Shown: positions 25,091-33,762 of the stretch, in pieces
Numbering within the stretch: position 1 is the stretch's first letter
Layout: each line of letters begins with the position of its first letter
NCBI RefSeq assembly: GCF_028583725.1
Contig: NZ_CP110680.1
Coordinates: 3,100,001-3,164,000, forward strand
Length of the DNA stretch: 64,000 bases
Origin: Cellulomonas fimi
GTDB lineage: Bacteria > Actinomycetota > Actinomycetes > Actinomycetales > Cellulomonadaceae
Reading direction: 5' to 3'
Made by a program: the position numbers and the translations under genes
The notes under the pieces: generated by a model
Databases searched by the model: none
Seen by the model: the letters and a program-made list of their open reading frames with translations, nothing else
What the model was told of the DNA's origin: nothing

Positions 25091-25915
25091 TCAGGACCGG
25101 ATGAACTCCAGGATGTCCGCGTTGATGACGTCGGCGTGCGTCGTCGGCATGCCGTGCGGGAAGCCCTCGTAGGTCTTGAGCGTGCCGTTCTGCACGAGCT
25201 CGGCGCTGAGCGGCCCGGAGTTGGCGTAGGGCACGATCTGGTCGTCGTCGCCGTGCTGCACGAGGACGGGCACGGTGATGGTCTTGAGGTCGTCGGTGAA
25301 GTCGGTCTGCGAGAACGCGACGATGCCGTCGTAGTGCGCCTTCGCGCTGCCCATCATCCCCTGCCGCCACCAGTTCGCGATGACCGCCTCCGACGGCTCG
25401 GCCCCCGGCCGGTTGTACCCGTAGAACGGTCCGGACGGCAGTGCGCGGTAGAAGTCGGAGCGGTGTGCGGCGACCTCGGCCTGGAGCCCGTCGAAGACGG
25501 CCTTCGGCAGCCCGCCGGGGTTCGTGTCGGTCTGGACCATGAGCGGCGGCACGGCCGCGATGAGCACGGCCTTCGCGACGCGGCTCTCGCCGTGCCGGCC
25601 GAGGTAGCGGACCACCTCGCCGCCACCCGTCGAGTGGCCGATGTGCACCGCGTCGTGCAGGTCCAGGTGCGCGGTGAGAGCCGCGAGGTCGTCGGCGTAG
25701 TGGTCCATGTCGTGCCCGTCGGCGACCTGCGACGACCGGCCGTGGCCCCGCCGGTCGTGCGCGATGACGCGGTACCCCTCGTTCAGGAAGAACAGGAGCT
25801 GCGTGTCCCAGTCGTCGGCCGACAGCGGCCAGCCGTGGCTGAACACGATCGGCTGCCCCGAGCCCCAGTCCTTGTAGAAGATCTCGACGCCGTCGGTCGT
25901 GGTGATCGTGCCCAT
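25091..25915 (-). CDS. Alpha/beta-hydrolase, cofactor-free chloroperoxidase type
   Basis: This 274-residue protein is very close to non-haem chloroperoxidases/perhydrolases: [39 protein letters not shown], the elbow GHSTGGGE with Ser95, [27 protein letters not shown] (Asp) and [10 protein letters not shown] (His). Such enzymes form peracids or hydrolyse small esters; the natural substrate is uncertain. The ATG at 25915 has GGGGGAGG at 6 nt. Confidence 0.9.
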   Translation of the reverse strand: MGTITTTDGVEIFYKDWGSGQPIVFSHGWPLSADDWDTQLLFFLNEGYRVIAHDRRGHGRSSQVADGHDMDHYADDLAALTAHLDLHDAVHIGHSTGGGEVVRYLGRHGESRVAKAVLIAAVPPLMVQTDTNPGGLPKAVFDGLQAEVAAHRSDFYRALPSGPFYGYNRPGAEPSEAVIANWWRQGMMGSAKAHYDGIVAFSQTDFTDDLKTITVPVLVQHGDDDQIVPYANSGPLSAELVQNGTLKTYEGFPHGMPTTHADVINADILEFIRS

Positions 25916-26182
25916 CCGAAGCCTCCCCCGAGCGTGTCCGGTGCGTCCGGCCAGCATCGCCGCCCGCACGGCTCCCGGGCTAGGTGCGACGTGTGAACTC
26001 CGCGCGTCGACGGCGTGTCCGCCCCGACGCGCCGGTCGCAGGTCCGCCGGGCTGCGCTGTCGCAGGCACGGCGACGCGGGTCGCGGCTGCGTATCGTCGG
26101 ACCCGAGCCGGGCGACGACGCGGGCCACGCAGGTCCGTCGCGTCCACGAGCACCCCGGCGTCGCCGACGAGAGGACCCGCCC

Positions 26183-26938
26183 GTGACGACAGCCAGGACC
26201 GCCCTCGTGACCGGCGCCGCGCGCGGGATCGGGGCGGCGACCGCCCTCCGCCTCGCGCGCGACGGCTACCGGGTCGCGGTGCTCGACCTCTCCGGCCAGG
26301 ACGCCGAGACGACGGCCGCGGCGATCCGCGAGGCGGGGGGCGAGTCGGTCGCGGTCGGCGCCGACGTGTCCGACGAGGACGCCGTCACCGCGGCCGTCGC
26401 CCAGGTCGCCGACACGCTCGGCCCGCCGACGGTGCTCGTGAACAACGCCGGGATCCTGCGGGACAACCTGCTGTTCCGGATGTCGGCCACGGACTTCGAC
26501 GACGTCGTGCGCGTGCACCTGCGCGGCGCGTTCCTCGTCAGCCGCGCGGTGCAGGCGTACCAGGTGGAGGCGCGGTGGGGTCGCGTCGTGAACCTGTCGA
26601 GCACGTCGGCGCTCGGCCACCGCGGGCAGGCGAACTACGCGGCGGCCAAGGCCGGCATCCAGGGGTTCACGCGCACGCTCGCGATCGAGCTGGGTCCGTT
26701 CGGCGTCACGGTCAACGCGGTCGCACCGGGGTTCGTCGAGACCGAGATGACGCGCGCGGTCGCCGACCGGCTCGGTGTGCCGTTCGCGGAGCTGGTCGAG
26801 TCCGAGGCGAAGGCCGTCCCGGTGCGCCGGGTGGGCCGGCCCGAGGACGTCGCCGCGGCGGTCTCGTTCTTCGCCTCGCAGGAGGCGGGCTTCGTGTCGG
26901 GCCAGGTCCTCTACGTCGCGGGCGGGCCGCGCGCGTGA
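26183..26938 (+). CDS. fabG: 3-oxoacyl-ACP reductase-like SDR
   Basis: This 251-residue short-chain dehydrogenase has the NADP-binding TGAARGIG near the N terminus, NNAGIL, the catalytic Ser in NLSSTSA, YAAAK (Tyr and Lys), and [11 protein letters not shown]. It probably reduces 3-oxoacyl thioesters in lipid synthesis or degradation; the paralogue type cannot be fixed. The GTG at 26183 has GAGAGGA at 7 nt. It overlaps the thioesterase gene by 4 nt, so the two act together on acyl thioesters. Confidence 0.88.
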   Translation: MTTARTALVTGAARGIGAATALRLARDGYRVAVLDLSGQDAETTAAAIREAGGESVAVGADVSDEDAVTAAVAQVADTLGPPTVLVNNAGILRDNLLFRMSATDFDDVVRVHLRGAFLVSRAVQAYQVEARWGRVVNLSSTSALGHRGQANYAAAKAGIQGFTRTLAIELGPFGVTVNAVAPGFVETEMTRAVADRLGVPFAELVESEAKAVPVRRVGRPEDVAAAVSFFASQEAGFVSGQVLYVAGGPRA

Positions 26939-27378
26939 CGACCGGCTCCGGACGCGGCCGCCCGGCGCCGACGCCGTACCCGCACCGCGCACCGTTCCCG
27001 ACCCGGTGGCAGGACAACGACCAGTACGGGCACGTCAACAACGCCGTCTACTACGAGGCGATGGACACCACGATCAACGCCTGGCTGCTGCGGGCCGGAC
27101 TCGACCCGCTCGGCGGCGACCGCATCGCGGTGTGCGTCGCGTCGTCGTGCGAGTTCCGCGAGCCCTCGTCGTTCCCCGACCCGTGGGAGGTCGGCCTGCG
27201 CGCGGGCGCGGTGGGCACGACGAGCGTCACGTGGGAGCTCGGCATCCTGCGCCCGGGCGCGGACGACGCGCTCGCGACGGGCCGGTTCGTGCACGTCTGG
27301 GTCGACCGCGGCACACGGCGCCCGGTCCCCGTCCCCGACGGCATCCGCGCCGCGATCGAGCGCGACCTGCTGACCTGA
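26935..27378 (+). CDS. Acyl-CoA thioesterase (4HBT hotdog family)
   Basis: This 147-residue hotdog thioesterase has the signature [22 protein letters not shown], with the catalytic Asp of the YbgC/4HBT group. It presumably hydrolyses an acyl-CoA produced or used by the preceding SDR, to which it is coupled by GTGA. Confidence 0.85.
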   Translation: MTTGSGRGRPAPTPYPHRAPFPTRWQDNDQYGHVNNAVYYEAMDTTINAWLLRAGLDPLGGDRIAVCVASSCEFREPSSFPDPWEVGLRAGAVGTTSVTWELGILRPGADDALATGRFVHVWVDRGTRRPVPVPDGIRAAIERDLLT

Positions 27379-27466
27379 CGGCCGGACCGCGCCGGACCTG
27401 CCTCGGCGCGACGCTCGGGCGACCGACCACGGGACCCTCGGGCCGAGCGCGGCGCCCCGCGACCAC

Positions 27467-27472
27467 TACCGT
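27467..27472 (+). promoter_or_regulatory. -10 hexamer TACCGT of the aldose epimerase gene
   Basis: TACCGT ends 6 nt before the GTG at 27479, which argues for that start over the GTG at 27473. Confidence 0.5.
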
Positions 27473-27478
27473 GTGAGC

Positions 27479-28414
27479 GTGAACACGAGCACCGCCGCGC
27501 CCCGGGCCGTCCGCGCCCTGCCGACCGGCACCCAGCACACCCTGACCCGCGGCGACGCCGAGGCGGTGGTCGCCGCCGTCGGCGCCAGCCTGCGCACCTA
27601 CACGGTCGGCGGCGTGGACGTCGTCCTGCCGTTCGCCGAGACCGAGTCGGCGCCCGCCTTCTCGGGCGCGGTTCTCGCGCCGTGGCCGAACCGCCTCACC
27701 GACGGCGAGTACACGTTCGACGGGACCGCCTACGAGGTGCCCGTCACCGAGCACGCGCGCCGCACGGCGCTGCACGGTCTCGTCGCGTACGTCGCCTTCA
27801 CGGCGACAGAGCAGAGCGACGAGCGGCTCGTCCTCGAGCACACGATCGTCCCGACGCCGGGCTACCCGTGGTCGGTGCACCTGGCCGTCACCTACACGCT
27901 CGACGACGACGGCCTGCGGGTCGAGGTCACGGCGACCAACCTCGACGACACCGCGGCGCCCTACGGCGTGGGCTTCCACCCGTGGCTCTCCCCCGGCGAC
28001 GCGGCCGTCGACGAGTGCACGCTGCAGGTCGACGCCGATGCGCACGTGACGGTCGACGGCCGCCTGCTGCCGACCGGGACCGAGCCGGTGAGCGGCACGT
28101 TCGACCTGCGGGCCGCGACCTCGCTGCGTGGCGTCGCGCTCGACGACGCCTGGGTCGGCATCACGCGCGACGCGGAGCGCCGGTCGTGGATCCGGCTGGG
28201 CCGCCCGGACGGTCGGACGGTCGCGATGTGGGCCGACGAGACGTTCGCCGCGTGGCAGGTCTGCACGGGCGACGGGATCCCGCGCATCGACCGCCGCGGC
28301 GTCGCCGCGGAGCCCATGACGTGCGTCGCGGACGCGTTCCGGACGGGCACCGACCTGGTCCGCCTCGAGCCGGGCGCGCGGCACCACGTGACGTGGGGTC
28401 TGCAGCTGCGCTGA
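27479..28414 (+). CDS. Aldose 1-epimerase family protein
   Basis: This 311-residue galactose-mutarotase-like beta-sandwich has LAPWPNRLTDGEYTFDG (substrate Arg/Asn), LHGLV (catalytic His), GVGFHPWLSPG (second His) and the Glu near VCTGDGIPRIDRRGVAAEP. It interconverts alpha and beta anomers of aldoses, or of sugar phosphates in the YeaD-like branch. It has no operon partner; the genes on either side are unrelated. Confidence 0.88.
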   Translation: MNTSTAAPRAVRALPTGTQHTLTRGDAEAVVAAVGASLRTYTVGGVDVVLPFAETESAPAFSGAVLAPWPNRLTDGEYTFDGTAYEVPVTEHARRTALHGLVAYVAFTATEQSDERLVLEHTIVPTPGYPWSVHLAVTYTLDDDGLRVEVTATNLDDTAAPYGVGFHPWLSPGDAAVDECTLQVDADAHVTVDGRLLPTGTEPVSGTFDLRAATSLRGVALDDAWVGITRDAERRSWIRLGRPDGRTVAMWADETFAAWQVCTGDGIPRIDRRGVAAEPMTCVADAFRTGTDLVRLEPGARHHVTWGLQLR

Positions 28415-28426
28415 CAGCGGTGCACG

Positions 28427-28460
28427 CGAGGGCGTCCGGGCCACCGCTCGGGCGCCCTCG
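28427..28460. terminator. Possible terminator after the aldose epimerase gene
   Basis: An 8-bp stem (CGAGGGCG with CGCCCTCG) and an 18-nt GC-rich loop lie between convergent genes. Confidence 0.4.
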
Positions 28461-28551
28461 TCGCGTCCACGCACGAGCGGGTCCGGGGCTCCGGCGGGGG
28501 TGGCTGCGACGGATCGTGCCGAGGGTTCAGCGGGACGGACGGACCGGGCGG

Positions 28552-30105
28552 TCAGCGCCCGTAGTACTCGCCGTCCTCCTGGACGCCCTTCGCGTACTCC
28601 CAGTGCCACGGCTCGTACGGGCCGCTGCCGCCGCGCTTGGCCCAGGCCGGGTTCTCCCAGCCGAACGCGGGCCCGTTGTCGAGGATCCACGCCCACTTGG
28701 CACCGGACGTCTGGCTCTGGCAGAGGTCGACGGCGAGGCCCCAGCCGTGGTTGCTCTTGCCGGGTGCGGCGGCGAGGCCGCCCTTCTGCGCCTTGACCAC
28801 GCGCTGCTGCGCGAGGGAGCGGTAGCCGGAGCTGAGGCACAGGTCGCCGCCGAACCGCGCGACGAACGCCTGGTTGAACTCGGCGAGCGACACGGCCGCG
28901 TCGGCGCGCAGCTGCGTGTGGCCGTCCCACAGCGTGCACAGGTCGGCGGTCCGCAGCAGGCCGTTCTCGCCCGCGGGGCGGTCCGTGCCGTCGCAGCCGG
29001 GGAGCGCCGAGCGCACCTCGGTCCGACTGCTGCCCGCGGCCTCGCGGGCGGCGAGCGCGCCGTCCGCCGACACGAGCGACGACGGCGGGAGGATCGACAG
29101 CGACGACGCGGTGAGCGCCGAGACGGTGTCCGGGAGCGACGCCTCGGCGGCGCGCGCGTCCGTGCCCGGCACGCCGACGCCCTCGAGCGCGCCCTGGCTG
29201 ACCGTGGGGATGACGACGGTCACGCCGGCCAGCGCTCCCAGCACGCCGAGGCGCACCGCGAGCCGCGGCATCCGGGCCTGGTGCCGGTTCGTCGGGCGGG
29301 TGGAGTCGGTGCGGGACCGCGTGGCCGCGCGCTCGACGTCGGGAGTGCGGGCCGTGGTGGTGGTGCGGGCGGCGACCGGGGCCGGCTCGGGCTCGTCGTC
29401 GAGCGGGAGGGGCGCCATGACGGTCGTCTCGACGGCCGACCGGGCGGCGGGCGCGGCGGTGGCGGTCGCTGTGAGCGAGGACCACGACGGCGCAGGCGCG
29501 GGGCGCGGGTGCGCGGCGGTGGCACCGGGCTCGGTGGCGTGCGGTGCACGGTCGGCCGGGGCCTCGTCGCGTGCGGGCGGCCGGGGCGCGGAGCCCGCGG
29601 TCCACGAGGGGCCGAGGTTCGCGGCGGGCTGCAGAGCCGAGGCGCGGGGGCCGGAGACGGACGGCGCAGCTGCGCCGGCGCGGGCGCCGGGCGCCGGCAG
29701 CGTCGTGCGGGCGTCGGGCCTCGGGAGCGCCGTGCGGGCACCGGGCGCGGGCAGCGTCGTGCGGGCGTCGGGCCTCGGGAGCGTCGTCCGGGCGCCGGGC
29801 GTCGGCAGCGTCGTCCGGGCACCCGGGGCCGGGAGCGTCGTGCGGGGCGCGTTCGGCGGCGGCGTCGTGCGGGCCGTCGCGGCCGCGCCGTACGACGCGC
29901 GGGGGACGGGCTGCGCGGACCCGCCGTCGGGGCGCGGCTGGCTCCACGACGGGAGGGCGGGGCCGACGGGCTGCGGGGCGGACGTCACGGGCACGCCCGG
30001 GGGCGTGAGCACGGCGCTCGACGTCTGACCGGCCGCCCTGCGCTCGGCCTCACGGAGGCTGCGACGGGTCGGCCGGGGGGTCGCCTCGTTGTGCTCGGGC
30101 CCCAC
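28552..30105 (-). CDS. Membrane-anchored M15 (VanY-type) D-Ala-D-Ala carboxypeptidase with long disordered cytoplasmic region
   Basis: This is a 517-residue protein. Residues 1-280 are disordered and Pro/Ala/Thr-rich, begin with the actinobacterial motif TRRSLREAERRAAG and contain six 9-residue repeats of the form RTTLPAPGA (residues 88-141). One membrane helix lies at about 282-302. The extracellular C-terminal M15 domain has SSGYRS (425-430), the zinc motif SxHGxGxAxD (His453, Asp460) and EPWHWEY (His501), so it looks active. It should trim peptidoglycan stem peptides. The long N-terminal region may bind divisome or cell-wall partners. A good promoter precedes it. Confidence 0.87.
   Translation of the reverse strand: MGPEHNEATPRPTRRSLREAERRAAGQTSSAVLTPPGVPVTSAPQPVGPALPSWSQPRPDGGSAQPVPRASYGAAATARTTPPPNAPRTTLPAPGARTTLPTPGARTTLPRPDARTTLPAPGARTALPRPDARTTLPAPGARAGAAAPSVSGPRASALQPAANLGPSWTAGSAPRPPARDEAPADRAPHATEPGATAAHPRPAPAPSWSSLTATATAAPAARSAVETTVMAPLPLDDEPEPAPVAARTTTTARTPDVERAATRSRTDSTRPTNRHQARMPRLAVRLGVLGALAGVTVVIPTVSQGALEGVGVPGTDARAAEASLPDTVSALTASSLSILPPSSLVSADGALAAREAAGSSRTEVRSALPGCDGTDRPAGENGLLRTADLCTLWDGHTQLRADAAVSLAEFNQAFVARFGGDLCLSSGYRSLAQQRVVKAQKGGLAAAPGKSNHGWGLAVDLCQSQTSGAKWAWILDNGPAFGWENPAWAKRGGSGPYEPWHWEYAKGVQEDGEYYGR
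29683..29844. repeat. Six 27-bp coding repeats in the M15 peptidase gene
   Basis: These encode six consecutive 9-residue units, RTTLPAPGA with variants RTTLPTPGA and RTTLPRPDA. The variants alternate, which suggests expansion by unit duplication. Confidence 0.85.
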
Positions 30106-30196
30106 GACACCTCCACTCGCTCCGGTCCACGCTGGCGGACGTCCGCGGCCGGGGAGGCGTCCCTCTCGGGGCGGCTCCGGCGACCGCGGTCACGAA

Positions 30197-30225
30197 ACCA
30201 TAACGGGTCGCGGTCGCGCTTCCAA
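30197..30225 (-). promoter_or_regulatory. Sigma-70-type promoter of the M15 peptidase gene
   Basis: TTGGAA (30220-30225), a 17-bp spacer and TATGGT (30197-30202) lie on the minus strand. A leader of about 85 nt follows, starting near the palindrome GACCGCGGTC (30182-30191). Confidence 0.6.
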
Positions 30226-30249
30226 GCCCCTGGACGGGCGTCCAGGGGC
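30226..30249. terminator. 10-bp hairpin after the CBS-protein operon
   Basis: GCCCCTGGAC and GTCCAGGGGC form a perfect stem with a 4-nt loop, about 105 nt after the stop at 30354. It directly abuts the -35 of the next gene, so it may separate the two units. Confidence 0.55.
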
Positions 30250-30353
30250 CGCGCGGGACGACACGCGGTGCACATCGGGCACGTTCGCGCCACCGGACCG
30301 GCGGACGCCCAGGTCATCGCCGTGCCCGGCCGGGCCCGCGATTCCCGCGCGCC

Positions 30354-31397
30354 TCAGAACGTCTGACCGCGCTGCATCGCGTCGCGCACCTCGCCGACGA
30401 GCTCCTCGAGGATGTCCTCCAGGAACACGACGCCGACGGTCCGCCCGCCGTCGTCGACCCGCGCGAGGTGCGCGCCGGAACGCTGCATCGCGGCGAGCGC
30501 GTCCTCGACCTCGTCCCCCGGCGCGACGACCGCGAGCGCGCGCACCCGCCACGTCGGCACGGGCAGCTTCCGGGCGTCCGCGTCGGCGTACAGCACGTCC
30601 TTGAGGTGGAGGTAGCCCGCCGGGCTGCCGTCGTCGTCGAGGACGGGGAACCGGCTGTACCCGGTCCGTGCGACGAGGCGCTCGACCTCCTCCGGGGTGC
30701 CGCCCGGGCCGACCGTGACGAGCGCGTCGACGGGGACCATGACGTCCCCCGCCGTGCGGTCCGAGAACTCCAGGGCGCCGGTGAGCAGGCCCTGCTCGTC
30801 CTCCAGCAGCCCCTCGGCCTGCGACCGCTCGACGATCGAGTGGACCTCCTGCGCCGTGAACGCGGACGACACCTCGTCCTTCGGCTCGACGCCGACGAGC
30901 CGCAGCGCGTGGTTCGCGAGCCAGTTGAGCGCCGCGATCACGGGCCGGACCATGCGCGCGATCCAGACGAGCGGCGGCCCGAACATCAGCACGGCGCGCT
31001 CGGGCCCGGCGACCGCGAGGTTCTTCGGCACCATCTCGCCGAGCACGACGTGCAGGTAGACGACGATCGCGAGCGCGAGCACGAACGCGATGGGGTGCGT
31101 GAGGTCGCTGCTGACGCCCAGCGCGTGCAGCGGGTCCTCGATGAGGTGCGCGATCGCGGGCTCGGCGACGACGCCGAGGCTCGTCGAGCACACGGTGATG
31201 CCGAGCTGCGCGCACGCGAGCATGAGGGACACGTGCTCCATCGCCCACAGCACCGTGCGGGCGCGACGGTCGCCGGCCTCGGCGAGCGGCTCGATCTGGC
31301 TGCGGCGCGCGGAGATGATCGCGAACTCCGCGCCGACGAAGAAGGCGTTGCCGGCGAGCAGGAGCACACCGACCAGCAGGGCGACGTTGCTGCTCAC
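30354..31397 (-). CDS. CNNM/CorC-type membrane protein with CBS pair
   Basis: This 347-residue protein has an N-terminal DUF21/CNNM membrane domain (GNAFFVGAEFAIISARRSQIEPLAEAG, HVVLGEMVPKNLA) followed by two CBS domains (GDVMVPVDALVTV, RTVGVVFLEDILEELVGEV). It lacks the C-terminal CorC/HlyC domain of its partner. CNNM/CorC proteins are implicated in Mg2+ or other cation transport; the hemolysin name is historical. Its start overlaps the upstream paralogue by 4 nt, a pairing common in Actinobacteria. Confidence 0.9.
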   Translation of the reverse strand: MSSNVALLVGVLLLAGNAFFVGAEFAIISARRSQIEPLAEAGDRRARTVLWAMEHVSLMLACAQLGITVCSTSLGVVAEPAIAHLIEDPLHALGVSSDLTHPIAFVLALAIVVYLHVVLGEMVPKNLAVAGPERAVLMFGPPLVWIARMVRPVIAALNWLANHALRLVGVEPKDEVSSAFTAQEVHSIVERSQAEGLLEDEQGLLTGALEFSDRTAGDVMVPVDALVTVGPGGTPEEVERLVARTGYSRFPVLDDDGSPAGYLHLKDVLYADADARKLPVPTWRVRALAVVAPGDEVEDALAAMQRSGAHLARVDDGGRTVGVVFLEDILEELVGEVRDAMQRGQTF

Positions 31398-32719
31398 GCG
31401 TCGTCCTCCTCGTCCTCGTCAGCGGCGACGGCCTGCACGCGGACGCGCTCGACGCGCCGCCCGGCCATGCGATCGACGACCAGGCGCACCCGGTCGACGA
31501 CGACCTCGTCGCCCTGCTCGGGGATCCGGCCGAGCACGTACATGAGGAGGCCGCCGAGCGTCTCGTAGGGGCCGTCCTCGGGCACGCGCAGGCCCGTGAC
31601 CTCCGCGAGCTCGTCGGGCCGCAGGACGCCCGCGAGCAGCCACGAGCCGTCGGCGGACTGCGCGGCGGACTGGCGGCGGCGGTCGTGCTCGTCGGCGACG
31701 TCCCCGACGAGCTCCTCGACGACGTCCTCGAGCGTGACGACGCCCGACGTGCCGCCGTACTCGTCGACGACGACGGCGAGCTGTCCGCCCTGCCGCAGCT
31801 CGACGAGCAGCGGGCCGAGGTGGACCGTCTCGGGCACACGCGGCACGTCGACCATGAGCGCGGCGGCCGGGACCTCGGCGCGCTTCTCGTACGGCACGGC
31901 GACGGCGCGGCGCAGGTGCACGAGCCCGACGACGTCGTCCGCGGAGTCGCCGATGACGAGGAACCGCGAGTGGCCGCTGGTGCGCGCGAGGGCGATCACG
32001 TCGGCGGCGGAGTCCTCGTCGCGGCGCACGAGCACGAGCCGTCCGCGGTCCGTCATCACGTCGACGGCGGTGAGCTCGGAGAACTCGACGGAGTTGATGA
32101 GCAGCGTCGCGGTCGACTCGTCGAGCGTGCCGACCTCCGCCGACCGCCGGACGAGCGCGGCGAGCTCCTGCGGCGAGCGCCCGCCGGCGAGCTCCTCGCG
32201 CGGCTCGACGCCGACACGCCGCAGGATCGCGTTCGCGCTGCCGTTGAACAGGGAGATCAGCGGCCGCAGCGTGGTGGTGAAGCCGCGCTGCAGCGGTGCG
32301 ACGGTACGCGCGGTGCCGAGCGGCCGGCTGATCGCGAAGTTCTTCGGGATGAGCTCGCCGACGACCATCGAGAAGCCGTTGACGAGCACGATCGCGAGCA
32401 GGCCCGCGACCGCGCCGCCGATGACGCGGCCCAGCGGCGACGCCTCCAGCGGGCCGCCGAGCAGGCGCACGACCGCGGGCTGCGTCGTGTAGCCGAGAAG
32501 GATCGTGGTGATCGTGATGCCGACCTGGGCACCCGACAGCTCGGTCGACAGCCGTCGCAGCGCCTTCACGACGGACTGCCCGCGGCGGTCGTCGGGGGCG
32601 GTCTGCTTGTCGACGACGCCCGGGTCGAGCGTGACGAGCGAGAACTCCGCGGCGACGAACACGGCGGTGCCGAGCGTGAGGAGCACGCCGAGGCCGACGA
32701 GGAGCCACTCGGTCAGCAC
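31394..32719 (-). CDS. CNNM/CorC-type membrane protein with CBS pair and CorC domain
   Basis: This 441-residue protein has a CNNM membrane domain (VFVAAEFSLVTLDP, SMVVGELIPKNFA), two CBS domains (AVDVMTDRGRLVLV, VDEYGGTSGVVTLEDVVEELVGD) and a C-terminal transporter-associated CorC/HlyC domain (YETLGGLLMYVLGRIPEQGDEV). It is probably a cation (Mg2+) efflux or homeostasis protein acting with the next gene. The GTG at 32719 lies 4 nt before the end of a 44-codon proline-rich leader ORF, so its translation may depend on that ORF. Confidence 0.9.
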   Translation of the reverse strand: MLTEWLLVGLGVLLTLGTAVFVAAEFSLVTLDPGVVDKQTAPDDRRGQSVVKALRRLSTELSGAQVGITITTILLGYTTQPAVVRLLGGPLEASPLGRVIGGAVAGLLAIVLVNGFSMVVGELIPKNFAISRPLGTARTVAPLQRGFTTTLRPLISLFNGSANAILRRVGVEPREELAGGRSPQELAALVRRSAEVGTLDESTATLLINSVEFSELTAVDVMTDRGRLVLVRRDEDSAADVIALARTSGHSRFLVIGDSADDVVGLVHLRRAVAVPYEKRAEVPAAALMVDVPRVPETVHLGPLLVELRQGGQLAVVVDEYGGTSGVVTLEDVVEELVGDVADEHDRRRQSAAQSADGSWLLAGVLRPDELAEVTGLRVPEDGPYETLGGLLMYVLGRIPEQGDEVVVDRVRLVVDRMAGRRVERVRVQAVAADEDEEDDA

Positions 32720-32847
32720 AGGTCACCGCCCGGGGGTGCGACGGACGGAGGGTCGACGGGCGGGCGGGAGGGGACGGGGAGGCCGGCGTCGCCGCCACCG
32801 GGCTGGTCGGCCCGCTGGGGTCGCCGGCAGCTACTTGAGCCGCTCAT
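32713..32847 (-). CDS. Possible 44-residue proline-rich leader ORF
   Basis: ATG at 32847, TGA at 32713-32715. The ORF encodes 44 residues with ten prolines, including RPPVDPPSVAPPGG near the end. Its stop lies within the first codons of the CNNM gene, whose GTG (32719) precedes it. A TAGGAT hexamer (32857-32862) ends 9 nt upstream, so the ORF would be near the 5' end of the mRNA; no Shine-Dalgarno sequence is seen. Proline-rich leaders control Mg2+ transport genes in enteric bacteria, which makes this one of interest next to a putative Mg2+ transporter. It may also be chance. Confidence 0.35.
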   Translation of the reverse strand: MSGSSSCRRPQRADQPGGGDAGLPVPSRPPVDPPSVAPPGGDLC

Positions 32848-32988
32848 GGTGGCGACATCCTACGGTCCGGCCCGCCGCCGCGCCGGGTGCGCGCGGCGAC
32901 CCGTCCTGCACCGGTCCGACACGTCTTCCCCCCGCCTCCCCCGCCGAGGTTCCGGGTGCGGGAGGGGTGGCTGTGCCACGCTGACCTC

Positions 32989-33762
32989 ATGATGAACAGC
33001 AGCGGTGCGCAGCCGCCCGCGCCGTCCGGAGGTGCCGCGACGACCGTCCTCGTGGTCGAGGACGAGCCGGCGATCGCGCAGGCGATCGCGCACCGTTTCA
33101 CCGCCGAGGGCTGGCGGGTCGAGGCCGCCGCCGACGGTCCGTCGGGGGTCGCCGCGGCGACGCGCGTGCGGCCCGACGTGGTCGTCCTCGACATCATGCT
33201 GCCGGGCATCGACGGGCTCGAGGTGTGCCGCCAGATCCAGGCCGAGCGCCCCGTCCCGGTCCTCATGCTCACGGCGCGCGACGACGAGACCGACATGCTC
33301 GTCGGCCTCGGCGTGGGCGCCGACGACTACATGACGAAGCCGTTCTCGATGCGCGAGCTCGTCGCCCGCACGAAGGCGCTGCTGCGCCGTCAGGAGCGCG
33401 CCGCCCGCGCCGCCGAGATCGCCGTGGCGACGACGCCGGACCCGCCGCTCGTCATCGGCGACGTGTCGATCGACCGCGCGCAGCGCCGGGTGCAGCGGGG
33501 TGACCAGGAGGTCCACCTCACGCCCACCGAGTTCGACCTGCTGGTCGCGCTCGCGGGCTCGTCGCGGACGGTGCTCACGCGTGAGCGGCTGCTCGCGGAG
33601 GTGTGGGACTGGGTCGACGCGAGCGGCACGCGGACGGTCGACTCGCACGTGAAGGCGCTGCGCCGCAAGCTCGGCGCGGACCTCATCCGCACGGTGCACG
33701 GCGTCGGCTACGCGTTCGAGCCCGCGGACGAGAGCTCGGCGACGCGGTCCGAGGGGTCGTGA
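32989..33762 (+). CDS. OmpR/PhoB-family response regulator
   Basis: This 257-residue regulator has a receiver domain with VVEDEPA, phospho-acceptor Asp68 (VVLDIMLPG) and Lys117 (YMTKPF), and a winged-helix DNA-binding domain (EVHLTPTEFDLLVAL, TRTVDSHVKALRRKLG, HGVGYAF). The ATG at 32989 is followed by a second in-frame ATG. It is coupled to the kinase gene by a GTGA overlap. The signal and targets are not evident; the ABC exporter behind the kinase gene is one possibility. Confidence 0.92.
   Translation: MMNSSGAQPPAPSGGAATTVLVVEDEPAIAQAIAHRFTAEGWRVEAAADGPSGVAAATRVRPDVVVLDIMLPGIDGLEVCRQIQAERPVPVLMLTARDDETDMLVGLGVGADDYMTKPFSMRELVARTKALLRRQERAARAAEIAVATTPDPPLVIGDVSIDRAQRRVQRGDQEVHLTPTEFDLLVALAGSSRTVLTRERLLAEVWDWVDASGTRTVDSHVKALRRKLGADLIRTVHGVGYAFEPADESSATRSEGS

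Noticed and set aside
30106..30200. c-di-AMP (ydaO-type) riboswitch ahead of the M15 peptidase gene
   Set aside because: Such riboswitches occur before actinobacterial wall hydrolases, but I could not match the conserved core in this leader of about 90 nt.
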